DNA of 64,000 nt from Moraxella canis (GTDB lineage Bacteria > Pseudomonadota > Gammaproteobacteria > Pseudomonadales > Moraxellaceae), in the NCBI RefSeq assembly GCF_002014965.1, contig NZ_MUXT01000004.1:281259-345258 (forward strand), read 5' to 3'. The position numbers and the translations under genes are program-made. The notes below the pieces were generated by a model. The model was not told the origin of the DNA. It did no database searches and was given only the letters and a program-made list of their open reading frames with translations. How positions within the stretch are numbered: the first letter of the stretch is position 1; each line of letters opens with the position of its first letter. Shown in pieces: positions 57,077 through 64,000 of this stretch.

Positions 57077-57397
57077 TTATAAACAATTCGGTGGCTTAGG
57101 CAAGCCTGCAATGCGATTGACATGCCGAGCTACCAAGCCTGTCTTAAACAGCTGTTGTAGCTTTTGATTGCTGATATCAAGACTGGGTAAGCTTAGCATC
57201 AAATGCTTAATCAATGGGCGTGTCGATGGACTGTGGTGATAAGTTTCAAAAAAAACACGCACCTCGCTAATGATCTGATAATGTTCACTTTCAAGCGTCA
57301 CTCCAAGCGTATCAGCAAGCCTTTGTGCGACCTCAGGCGTCCAATCGGTATGATCTTTTAGGTGACCGTCATCATCTAGGCTGGGTAAATGGTCCAT
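57077..57397 (-). CDS. tusE: TusE/DsrC-family sulfurtransferase
   Basis: The 106-residue product matches TusE, which hands sulfur from TusBCD to MnmA for 2-thiouridine in tRNA wobble positions. DWTPEVAQRLADTLGVTLESEHYQII is interrupted only by ordinary substitutions, TRPLIKHLM is conserved, and the end IAGLPKPPNCL has the sulfur-carrying cysteine as the second-last residue. tusC and tusD lie immediately upstream. Confidence 0.92.
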   Translation of the reverse strand: MDHLPSLDDDGHLKDHTDWTPEVAQRLADTLGVTLESEHYQIISEVRVFFETYHHSPSTRPLIKHLMLSLPSLDISNQKLQQLFKTGLVARHVNRIAGLPKPPNCL

Positions 57398-57412
57398 AGT
57401 TATATCAATGAT

Positions 57413-57718
57413 CTAATTAAAATATAGTGTTGTATCGTACTCATCTGATCGTGCGCTGCCTGAGTGTAATGATGCTTGTATGGCATCATCCAAGGCATCA
57501 ATCTCTTGAAAATCATGATATGCTTTGGGAAGATCATAAAGCGCCAAAGACTGGATCATACCATATAATCGGCTTTCAGGATTGGTTAGTAAAACTAACA
57601 CTTTCTCACCGAGTTCAAGCTGAACATTATGGTCAAAAGTCGCCAAAGTGAGCGCCAAAGCAATCGCTTCATAGCCGATTAATTCGCTGTCGGTATCGAT
57701 ATGAATTAAAAATTTCAT
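57413..57718 (-). CDS. DsrE/DsrF-family protein, TusC-like
   Basis: The 101-residue protein begins with a strand-helix unit (FLIHIDTDSELIGYEAIALA), then VLVLLTNPE and the segment SLALYDLPKAY, and ends YDTTLYFN. That ending and the LYDL motif resemble TusC. It has no cysteine, as expected for TusC, a structural member of the TusBCD hexamer. It is about 18 residues shorter than E. coli TusC. It sits between tusD and tusE with gaps of 9 and 15 bp. Confidence 0.7.
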   Translation of the reverse strand: MKFLIHIDTDSELIGYEAIALALTLATFDHNVQLELGEKVLVLLTNPESRLYGMIQSLALYDLPKAYHDFQEIDALDDAIQASLHSGSARSDEYDTTLYFN

Positions 57719-57727
57719 CCATCATCC

Positions 57728-58105
57728 TTAAAACTGCATCACTGATGAGGCATCATCAATCATCATGGCAAGCTCAGACAGCCCAACCAAATAAAACGGC
57801 GACAGCAAATTATCCCCTGTCAGTCCATGTCGAGCGGCATTTTGGGCATCGCACACACCCCGAGCCAAAGCGGTGCTGACACAAACGGGCAGGGCGATGC
57901 CATGATCGTTTGCCAATACTTGCCACTGCTTAGCAACACTTGGTACATCAGCGGTCTGCCACATCAGTCGATTGGCGGTATAAGCCCCATCACCATAAAA
58001 AAACACCGAGATTGGATTGCCTAAGTGTAATTGCTTGGCGGCGTATTCAACCGCAAGCTTGCCTGCATGGCTGTGCGGCGATGAAGTGACAAGTAGTAAA
58101 GTCAT
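57728..58105 (-). CDS. tusD: TusD/DsrE-family sulfurtransferase
   Basis: From ATG 58105 the product is 125 residues. LLLVTSSPHSHAG and VFFYGDGAYTANRL are DsrE-fold signatures, and the active cysteine lies in IALPVCVSTALARGV. TusD accepts sulfur from TusA and passes it toward TusE. The in-frame upstream extension to 58384 runs antisense to glnE and is rejected. No tusB gene is visible after tusC. Confidence 0.85.
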   Translation of the reverse strand: MTLLLVTSSPHSHAGKLAVEYAAKQLHLGNPISVFFYGDGAYTANRLMWQTADVPSVAKQWQVLANDHGIALPVCVSTALARGVCDAQNAARHGLTGDNLLSPFYLVGLSELAMMIDDASSVMQF

Positions 58106-58221
58106 AAATGAAAGCAGCTTTTGGATCAACAAATCATGATAATCGTTTATTATAGCCCAAAAATTGGTGTAAAATAAGCCCAAGTCATTTTTTATTGATA
58201 CATGGATTTTAAGGCGACTGC

Positions 58222-61035
58222 ATGGCTTCTTTGTATTTTGTGCCCAATCAAACTCAGCTTGACTACTTATCATTGGCAAGCCCATTTGCATCTCAAATTT
58301 ATCAAAAACACACCGAAGACGCCCAAGTATTTTTGGGAGAATATGGGTTTGGGCGAAGTTTGTCAAGGTTAGATTTTGACGCATTGGTCCGCCGTTTTGT
58401 TGGGCTTGGCACGACCAATTACCTTGATTTTACCAATGAAGAAATGGTCATGTCAGGGCTTCGTAAGCTGCGCCAAATGCTGATGCTAAAGTGGATTTGG
58501 CAAGATGCGCTGTCGGTGATTTCTTTGGAAGATTTGACGCGTGAGCTGTCAGATTTTGCTGATAGTTGTATTGGGTTTTCTAAGGATTTTGTGTATCACA
58601 AGCTGACCAAACGCTATGGCGAGCCCATCATTCGCCAAAAAAACAAAACGCTCAAAGATGAGCTTGCTATCATCGCCATGGGTAAATTGGGCGCCCAAGA
58701 GCTGAACTTGTCCAGTGATATTGATTTGATTTTTGTGCATATTGATAATGGCGAAACAGACGGCAAAAAAATCATTGATAATCATAAATTCATGCGCGAT
58801 CTTGGACGCGGCGTGATTAAGCTTTTGGATGAAAATACCGAACATGGCTTTGTCTTTCGGGTGGATATGCGCCTGCGTCCTTGGGGCGATGGCTCACCAC
58901 TGGTGATGCACATGGCGGCATTGGATAAGTATTTTAGTCAGCATGGGCGCACTTGGGAGCGTTTTGCTTGGCTAAAGGCGCGCGTGGTGAATGACATCAG
59001 TGATGAATTTGCGCAACAGCTTAGCCAATTATCAAGAAACTTTGTACACCGTTATTATATTGATTATAGTGCGTTTAGCGCGCTGCGCGAAATGAAAGCC
59101 ATGATCATCAATCAGCAAACCCAAAGGCAGGATTTGGATAATGTCAAGCTTGGGGTGGGCGGTATCCGTGACATTGAATTTATTGTTCAAGCATTTGCCT
59201 TGATCTATGGCGGGCATCATGTTCGCATCGCTGAGAATCCTGCATGCCTGGATTGTTTGGCGGTATTAACCGAGCTTGATTATATTGATAAAGATGAAAG
59301 CAAACAACTGGCGGCGGCGTATCGATTCTTGCGCCGATTAGAGCATGCCATCCAAGCGCGCCACGATCAACAAACCCAATGCCTGCCAAGCAATCCCGAT
59401 GAGATGCTTGCCATCGCACAGACCTTGGGCTATGAGTCGGTTAAGTCATTTCGCTCAGTGCTGGATGCGCATCGCCATAATGTCAGCAGACCCTTTGGGC
59501 GCATGGTGACAGACAGGCAGTCTCCTAAGCAAGAAAGCTTAGACATTATTCAGATTCAGTCGTCATTGGATGAGATATTGGGCGATGATTCAGCGGCAGC
59601 GCTTGATGAATTTATGAACTCTCGGCTGGTGATGGGGCTTGATGATGTCGCAAAAGACAGGCTCAATCAAGCCTATCCCATCATCTTGCATGCTTTATTG
59701 ACGCACGCCGAAAAAGATGGTGCAGAGTCAGCAAAAATCGCCTTGCCCAGATTGATTGCGCTCCTAGAAGCCATTTGTCGTAGGTCAATTTATCTGGTGA
59801 TGCTGAGCGAAAATCCAGATGCAACGGTGCGCTTGATCCCGACTTTATCGGCAAGCCCATGGATCGCCCGAGAGCTTGCGCATTATCCAGTGCTGCTTGA
59901 TACATTCCTTCAAAAGCGTTATCTACATTTGCCTGATAAAACTGAGCTTACCGATATTCTCAGACAAAGCCTGCTTAGAGTGGAGCCCTTTGATGACGAA
60001 GGCTATTTGACCACCATACGACTATTCAAAAAAACTCAAGTTCTGGCAGTGGCGACCGCAGATGTGCTGGGTTTGCGCCATACGATGAAAGTATCCGACA
60101 GTTTGACCTATATCGCTGAAGTGGTGCTTGAATCAGCGCTGTATCGAGCGTTACATGAGCTGTCCGTCAAGCACGGGTTTCCTTTATTAAATAACGGTGA
60201 GCGTGCGCACATCGCCGATTGCGGCTTTGCGATCACTGGTTATGGCAAATTGGGCGGTCTTGAAATGGGTTATGCGTCGGATCTGGATTTGGTGTTTTTG
60301 CACCGCATCGACGAAAAAAGCGAAACTGATGGCGATAAGCCGATCAGTGGCATGAAATTTGCTTCTCGCTTGATCCAAAAACTGATGAATTATCTGGCAA
60401 CCCAAACCCGTGATGGGCGCGCCTATGAGATTGATACGCGCTTGCGCCCCTCGGGCAATGCTGGCGTGCCGGTAATTTCTACCCATGCTTTTGAGCTGTA
60501 TCAAACGGACAAGGCTTGGGCTTGGGAGCATCAAGCTTTGGTTCGGGCGCGGGGTCTGACAGGTGATGTGTCAGTGCTAAAAGAGTTTGACCGTATTCGT
60601 AAGCAAGTCCTGACCACGCCAAGGCAAGCGACACAAGTGCGCCAAGATGTCATTGAAATGCGTCAAAAAATGCAAAATCATTTGGGCACAAAGACGACGA
60701 GGCGTGAGCATGGAGAAGCCGAGCAATTTAATCTCAAACAAGATTTTGGTGGCTTGATAGACATTGAATTTTTGGCTCAATTTATGGTGCTTGCTCATGC
60801 GCACGAGCACCCAAATTTGGCAATTTGGCCAGATAATGTACGCATTTTTGAGGAATTGGAACAAACAGGCATTTGGACTGCCGATCGCTGCCAAAAGCTG
60901 ACCCAGGCTTATTTGGATTTGCGCAAAAAAACCCACGAACTTGCCTTATCTGAACAAAAAAATGTCGTCGGTGATCAAGAGTGGCATGAGCTGCGTCAAT
61001 TTGTGCGAGAGGTCTGGGAGGATGTGCTCGGCTGA
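58222..61035 (+). CDS. glnE: Glutamine synthetase adenylyltransferase/deadenylase
   Basis: The 937-residue enzyme adds AMP to glutamine synthetase when nitrogen is plentiful and removes it when nitrogen is scarce, under control of PII. Two nucleotidyltransferase domains are present: the N-terminal one with LGAQELNLSSDIDLIFVH (about 155-175) and DMRLRPWGDGSPL, and the C-terminal one with KLGGLEMGYASDLDLVFLH (about 675-695) and DTRLRPSGNAGVPV. Length is near that of E. coli GlnE (946). AAGGCG precedes the ATG. It is divergent from tusD. Confidence 0.97.
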   Translation: MASLYFVPNQTQLDYLSLASPFASQIYQKHTEDAQVFLGEYGFGRSLSRLDFDALVRRFVGLGTTNYLDFTNEEMVMSGLRKLRQMLMLKWIWQDALSVISLEDLTRELSDFADSCIGFSKDFVYHKLTKRYGEPIIRQKNKTLKDELAIIAMGKLGAQELNLSSDIDLIFVHIDNGETDGKKIIDNHKFMRDLGRGVIKLLDENTEHGFVFRVDMRLRPWGDGSPLVMHMAALDKYFSQHGRTWERFAWLKARVVNDISDEFAQQLSQLSRNFVHRYYIDYSAFSALREMKAMIINQQTQRQDLDNVKLGVGGIRDIEFIVQAFALIYGGHHVRIAENPACLDCLAVLTELDYIDKDESKQLAAAYRFLRRLEHAIQARHDQQTQCLPSNPDEMLAIAQTLGYESVKSFRSVLDAHRHNVSRPFGRMVTDRQSPKQESLDIIQIQSSLDEILGDDSAAALDEFMNSRLVMGLDDVAKDRLNQAYPIILHALLTHAEKDGAESAKIALPRLIALLEAICRRSIYLVMLSENPDATVRLIPTLSASPWIARELAHYPVLLDTFLQKRYLHLPDKTELTDILRQSLLRVEPFDDEGYLTTIRLFKKTQVLAVATADVLGLRHTMKVSDSLTYIAEVVLESALYRALHELSVKHGFPLLNNGERAHIADCGFAITGYGKLGGLEMGYASDLDLVFLHRIDEKSETDGDKPISGMKFASRLIQKLMNYLATQTRDGRAYEIDTRLRPSGNAGVPVISTHAFELYQTDKAWAWEHQALVRARGLTGDVSVLKEFDRIRKQVLTTPRQATQVRQDVIEMRQKMQNHLGTKTTRREHGEAEQFNLKQDFGGLIDIEFLAQFMVLAHAHEHPNLAIWPDNVRIFEELEQTGIWTADRCQKLTQAYLDLRKKTHELALSEQKNVVGDQEWHELRQFVREVWEDVLG

Positions 61036-61197
61036 ACATATTAAAATTCCACAAATTTATGATCAAAAGTGTGTTTTGACATAATAAAAAGCAATCAATT
61101 TGGCTAAGAAAATCATTTTATTATTTTTATGGCATCTGCTATAATCGCTTGAAATATTAAATTGTAATAATTTTTAACAACCGATATGGAGTAATTT

Positions 61198-62130
61198 ATG
61201 AGCATGGCAACCCAAGAAGGCAAAATGTGGCTAGATGGCGCATTGGTAGAGCAGCCAGATGCCAAGGTGCATGTGCTGACCCACAGTTTGCATTATGGCT
61301 TGGCGGTGTTTGAAGGGGTGCGTGCGTATCAGACGCCAGATGGGCGTACAGCCATTTTCCGCTTACAAGAGCACACAGAGCGCCTGCTAAACTCCGCCAA
61401 AATCTTTCAATTGGATTGTACTTATGGTTTTGATGAGTTTATCCAAGCCCAAAAAGATGTTGTGCGCCTGAATAATTTGGCATCGGCATACATTCGCCCA
61501 CTGATTTGGGTGGGTTCTGAAAAGCTAGGTATTGCCGCCAAAGATAATACCATTCATGCGGCGGTTGCTGCATGGCATTGGGGAGCATATTTGGGTGAAG
61601 ATGGCATCAAAAATGGCATCCGCGTCAAGACCTCTAGCTATACCCACCACCATCCCAATGTTACCATGTGTAAGGCAAAAGCTGCCAGCAACTATCCTGT
61701 GTCAATCCTAGCCAACCAAGAAGTGACCCGTAACGGCTATGATGAAGCCATTTTGATGGACCCTCAAGGCTTTGTCTGTCAAGGGTCGGGCGAGAACCTA
61801 TTTTTGGTTAAAAATGGAGAGCTACACACCCCAGATCTGGCAGGTGGTGCGCTTGACGGCATCACTCGCCGTACCATCATTGAGTTCGCTCACGATTTGG
61901 GCATCAAGGTCATTGAGCGTCGCATTACTCGCGATGAATTTTATTTGGCGGATGAGATCTTTATGACTGGTACAGCGGCTGAAGTGACGCCAATCCGCGA
62001 ATATGATGACCGTGTGATTGGCAATGGGGGTCGTGGTCCGATGACCGAGCAGCTGCAAACTTTATATTTTGATGTCGTTCAAGGGCGCAATGATAAGTAT
62101 AAGCACTGGCTAAGCTATGTTGATGAATAA
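61198..62130 (+). CDS. ilvE: Branched-chain amino acid aminotransferase
   Basis: The 310-residue PLP enzyme (fold type IV) makes valine, leucine and isoleucine from their keto acids. HYGLAVFEGVRAY, the lysine in VTMCKAKAASNYPVS, LMDPQGFVCQGSGENLF and GTAAEVTPI are hallmark motifs. GGAGT lies six bases before the ATG; a TATAAT at 61140-61145 is a probable -10. A terminator follows, so it is a single-gene unit. Confidence 0.96.
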   Translation: MSMATQEGKMWLDGALVEQPDAKVHVLTHSLHYGLAVFEGVRAYQTPDGRTAIFRLQEHTERLLNSAKIFQLDCTYGFDEFIQAQKDVVRLNNLASAYIRPLIWVGSEKLGIAAKDNTIHAAVAAWHWGAYLGEDGIKNGIRVKTSSYTHHHPNVTMCKAKAASNYPVSILANQEVTRNGYDEAILMDPQGFVCQGSGENLFLVKNGELHTPDLAGGALDGITRRTIIEFAHDLGIKVIERRITRDEFYLADEIFMTGTAAEVTPIREYDDRVIGNGGRGPMTEQLQTLYFDVVQGRNDKYKHWLSYVDE

Positions 62131-62188
62131 TCTTTGTCAATGATATCAATATCTTGACATGATCTTGATGACAGACTTCTTAAAAGTC

Positions 62189-62221
62189 AAAAGGCGCTTT
62201 GGGCAACTTAAGCGCTTTTTA
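62189..62221 (+). terminator. Intrinsic terminator after ilvE
   Basis: AAAAGGCGCTT and AAGCGCTTTTT form an 11-bp stem with one G-T wobble and a ten-base loop, ending in T residues. Confidence 0.75.
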
Positions 62222-62257
62222 ACTTTAATTAAATTTTAACATATAAACAGGTTGATG

Positions 62258-62440
62258 ATGACTCAAAGTGACTTTAATGAAGTGCTATTACCCAAGCCTG
62301 ACTATCCTGAAGATTGGGAATGCTGCGGCAGTGAGTGTGGAGACTGCTGTGTTTATGAGATTTATCAGCGCGATAAGATAGCATATGATGCGCAGCAAAA
62401 ACGCTTAAAAGAATTTTTAGACCAAAAAACAGCTGAATGA
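62258..62440 (+). CDS. Small oxidoreductase-like (Oxidored-like domain) protein
   Basis: The 60-residue product has the compact motif KPDYPEDWECCGSECGDCC (cysteines at 22, 23, 27, 30 and 31), then VYEIYQRDKIAYDAQ, matching the Oxidored-like N-terminal domain found in short bacterial proteins and in some eukaryotic oxidoreductases. The cysteines probably bind a metal or an iron-sulfur cluster; function is unknown. ATG 62258 is six bases after AGG. The stop codon lies within the following hairpin. Confidence 0.75.
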   Translation: MTQSDFNEVLLPKPDYPEDWECCGSECGDCCVYEIYQRDKIAYDAQQKRLKEFLDQKTAE

Positions 62441-62455
62441 TTGGCTGTTTTTTTT
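62424..62455 (+). terminator. Terminator overlapping the end of the Oxidored-like gene
   Basis: AAAAAACAGC and GCTGTTTTTT form a stem enclosing the TGA stop codon, followed by further T. Confidence 0.75.
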
Positions 62456-62480
62456 ATTTCATTGTGTGGATTAATCCAAT

Positions 62481-62510
62481 AAAAACCCTGCCAATCGGCA
62501 AGGTTTTTTT
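62481..62510 (-). terminator. Terminator downstream of tRNA-Leu
   Basis: AAAAACCCTGCC and GGCAAGGTTTTT pair with one mismatch around AATC. On the minus strand it follows the tRNA by 6 bp; T/A runs on both sides allow it to act both ways. Confidence 0.7.
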
Positions 62511-62516
62511 TAAAAA

Positions 62517-62601
62517 TGGTGGGGACGGAGAGACTCGAACTCTCACACCTCGCGGCGCTGGAACCTAAATCCAGTGCGTCTACCAATTCCGCCACGTCCC
62601 C
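62517..62601 (-). tRNA. tRNA-Leu (anticodon UAG)
   Basis: Read on the minus strand, the 85-nt gene starts GGGGACGUGGCGGAAUUGGU and ends with an encoded CCA. The acceptor stem GGGGACG pairs with CGUCCCC, the anticodon stem is CUGGA/UCCAG with loop UUUAGGU, giving anticodon UAG, which reads CUA and other CUN codons. The long variable arm and the GAGAGUUCGAGUCUCU T-arm are those of a class II leucine tRNA. A strong promoter lies upstream and a terminator downstream, so it is a single tRNA unit. Confidence 0.96.
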
Positions 62602-62636
62602 AAATCTGGTGAAGCATCACTGCTTTTGTGCGTGCT

Positions 62637-62664
62637 ATTATAGCGGATTTTTATGATTTGACAA
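62637..62664 (-). promoter_or_regulatory. Promoter of tRNA-Leu
   Basis: On the minus strand TTGTCA (62659-62664), a 16-bp spacer and a perfect TATAAT (62637-62642). The following AGCACGCAC is GC-rich, like the discriminators of stringently controlled tRNA promoters. Confidence 0.8.
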
Positions 62665-62780
62665 GTATTTTGTGCAAATTTTTTATTTTTTAAAGAAGCT
62701 GACATAGTGTTATGATTTATTTTGAAATATCGCCATCATCTCATTGGCGGTGATCGTCAGGGTCCTCATGTATTCGTTGA

Positions 62781-62809
62781 TTGATTGGTATAGATTTTAG
62801 CGGTATAAT
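62781..62809 (+). promoter_or_regulatory. Promoter of the DUF475 gene
   Basis: TTGATT (62781-62786), 17 bp, TATAAT (62804-62809). Transcription would start near 62816, with an 87-nt leader before the gene. Confidence 0.65.
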
Positions 62810-62835
62810 CATTCTTAAGTCAATGGCAAATCCTG

Positions 62836-62870
62836 TCGCTCGGTGGTCGTGCTCTCTGGGCGATTTTTTT
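62836..62870 (+). terminator. Terminator-like hairpin in the DUF475 leader
   Basis: TCGCTC (62836-62841) pairs with GGGCGA (62858-62863), one wobble, and seven T residues follow. It lies inside the transcript between promoter and start codon, so it may act as an attenuator. Confidence 0.5.
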
Positions 62871-62902
62871 GACAGTAATTTTTAATATGACATAAGGCAG
62901 CT

Positions 62903-63979
62903 ATGCGACATTTTTTATTTGATATCATTTTTACTTTTGTCTGTTTTGTGATCGCGGCATGGTGGGGATATAGCCGTGGCGGTATCTCTGGGATGTTTTT
63001 GGTGCTGGGGATTACAGCAATTTTGGCGATCATGGAGATTTCTTTATCATTTGATAATGCGGTGGTGAACGCTTCTATTTTAAAGGGTTGGAATGATTTT
63101 TGGAAAAAGATTTTTTTGACCGTCGGTATTTTGATCGCTGTTTTTGGGATGCGTTTGGTGTTCCCAATTGTTATCGTCGCAGTGACCGCCAATTTGGGTA
63201 TGGGCGAGGTGATTCATCTGGCGCTGAATAATCCAGTCCAATATGCCGAGCATCTCAATGCGCATCATGCGGAGATCTCAGCGTTTGGGGGGATGTTTTT
63301 ATTACTGGTGTTCCTAAAATTCATCTTCGGTGATAAGGATGTGCATTGGTTTAAGTGGCTAGAGTCTCGCTTGGTCAAGTTTAGCAAAGTGGATGCCATG
63401 AGTGTGTTTGTTGCGCTCGTTGTCTTGATGATCTCTATGAGCTGGGTAGAAGAAGCAAAACAAGGCGTCGTCATGGTCGCAGGCATTTGGGGGATTTTGG
63501 TCTATTTGGGCGTCAGTGTGCTATCAGCGCTCCTAGAAGGCGACAGCGACGCCGAGGAAGTGGTGTATGACTCAAAAGGTAATGAGATCGTCAATACCGC
63601 TGGCGTGTCACCCACGATTTTAAAGGGCGGCATTGCAGGCTTTTTATATCTTGAAGTGTTGGACGCATCTTTTAGTTTTGATGGTGTGATCGGTGCTTTT
63701 GCGATTACTAATGATGTGATTGTAATTATGATTGGTTTGGCGATCGGTGCGATGTTTGTACGCTCTATGACGATTTATTTGGTAGATAAAGGGACTTTGA
63801 ATGACTTTATTTATTTGGAGCACGGCGCACATTATGCCATTGGCGCGCTCGCCATTATTATGCTGCTATCGACACGCTTCCATGTGCCTGAGATTGTCAC
63901 AGGCTTGATTGGCGTTGCATTCATTGTGTTGTCAGTATTTAATTCGATTCAATATAACAAAAGACACGCCAATGATTAA
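62903..63979 (+). CDS. DUF475 (TerC-like) integral membrane protein
   Basis: The 358-residue protein has about nine hydrophobic helices and the acidic membrane motifs of the TerC superfamily: ILAIMEISLSFDNAVVNA in the first half and YLEVLDASFSFDGVIGAFAI in the second, which put acidic and Asn residues in mid-membrane. A hydrophilic loop (about 210-235, EGDSDAEEVVYDSKGNE) separates the halves. TerC relatives export Mn2+ or take part in metal and tellurite resistance; DUF475 itself has no proven substrate. GGCAG lies just before the ATG. The window ends 21 bp after its stop. Confidence 0.85.
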   Translation: MRHFLFDIIFTFVCFVIAAWWGYSRGGISGMFLVLGITAILAIMEISLSFDNAVVNASILKGWNDFWKKIFLTVGILIAVFGMRLVFPIVIVAVTANLGMGEVIHLALNNPVQYAEHLNAHHAEISAFGGMFLLLVFLKFIFGDKDVHWFKWLESRLVKFSKVDAMSVFVALVVLMISMSWVEEAKQGVVMVAGIWGILVYLGVSVLSALLEGDSDAEEVVYDSKGNEIVNTAGVSPTILKGGIAGFLYLEVLDASFSFDGVIGAFAITNDVIVIMIGLAIGAMFVRSMTIYLVDKGTLNDFIYLEHGAHYAIGALAIIMLLSTRFHVPEIVTGLIGVAFIVLSVFNSIQYNKRHAND

Positions 63980-64000
63980 TAAAAAAGCAGCCAAAATCTG

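Larger units (their letters stand above)
62602..62902. other. Divergent region between tRNA-Leu and the DUF475 gene
   Basis: These 301 bp hold the tRNA promoter, two candidate plus-strand promoters (an extended -10 at 62708-62716 and a full one at 62781-62809), a hairpin at 62729-62751 (ATCGCCA/TGGCGGT) and a terminator-like hairpin at 62836-62870. No other gene is visible. Confidence 0.55.

Noticed and set aside
58106..58384. Longer N-terminus for TusD
   Set aside because: It would lie antisense to the start of glnE; the internal ATG at 58105 begins the DsrE fold directly.
62816..62902. Mn2+ riboswitch of the yybP-ykoY class before the DUF475 gene
   Set aside because: The conserved GGGGAGUAG loop is not present; only a generic hairpin with a T tract can be supported.

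Overview
The window reads as a stretch of ordinary chromosome from a gammaproteobacterium, most likely a member of the Moraxellaceae (Moraxella or a close relative). The evidence is the base composition (a little under half G+C, AT-rich spacers), the gammaproteobacterial gene string rlmN-pilF-ispG-hisS-yfgM-bamB-der, lipid A genes (lpxB and an LpxL/M-type acyltransferase), glnK-amtB, glnE, ppk1, a three-gene Tus relay and a type IV pilus pilotin. The genus is inferred from gene content and protein style; no 16S gene is present. I see no insertion sequence, prophage, CRISPR array, rRNA gene or origin. Every long gene looks intact.

Layout. 1-2.6 kb: orphan ribbon-helix-helix protein, nitroreductase, YbfB-type MFS transporter, 4-OT tautomerase. 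2.6-6.1 kb (minus): aspS, then an acyltransferase and a glycosyltransferase that overlap. 6.5-11.7 kb (plus): NhaP2-type antiporter, SohB-type protease, SDR, MscS channel. 11.7-19.1 kb (minus): tag-cysE, then trmJ-dnaE, a 42-residue membrane peptide and the ribosomal oxygenase roxA. 19.3-29.6 kb (plus): prmB, rlmN, pilF, ispG, a probable winged-helix/PD-(D/E)XK nuclease, hisS, yfgM, bamB, der. 29.6-31.7 kb (minus): lpxB-rnhB. 31.9-33.6 kb: glnK-amtB. 33.7-36.5 kb (minus): acetoin-reductase-like SDR, Smr-domain protein, DAHP synthase. 36.8-44.3 kb: ispB, glutaredoxin-like protein (minus), mtgA, ppk1 behind a Pho-box-like site, ychJ, aroC, ybaK, a lipoprotein. 44.4-47.5 kb: ppa and lipB (minus), pncB (plus), xseB (minus). 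47.6-50.3 kb: DASS-family anion transporter converging on a CysB-like regulator. 50.4-55.1 kb: ampG-prmC-moeB-like-ABC1 kinase. 55.2-58.1 kb (minus): DUF3482 GTPase, YciA thioesterase, tusE, tusC, tusD. 58.2-64 kb: glnE, ilvE, a small Cys-rich protein, tRNA-Leu(UAG), DUF475/TerC-like membrane protein.

How the parts fit. Several genes modify the translation apparatus: TrmJ, RoxA, PrmB, RlmN, PrmC, YbaK, Der and the Tus relay. Nitrogen control is represented by GlnK, AmtB and GlnE. Sulfur supply is represented by CysE, a CysB-like regulator, the neighbouring anion transporter and Tus. Envelope functions include LpxB, the acyltransferase/glycosyltransferase pair, BamB, PilF, MtgA and AmpG.

Most unusual items: the solitary nuclease-like gene inserted between ispG and hisS; a Pho-box-like direct repeat placed 10 bp before a -10 in front of ppk1; two 5' leaders (anion transporter and DUF475 gene) that carry terminator-like hairpins; and a SohB homologue with no membrane anchor. 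All calls rest on reading the sequence and on family knowledge; no database search was run.
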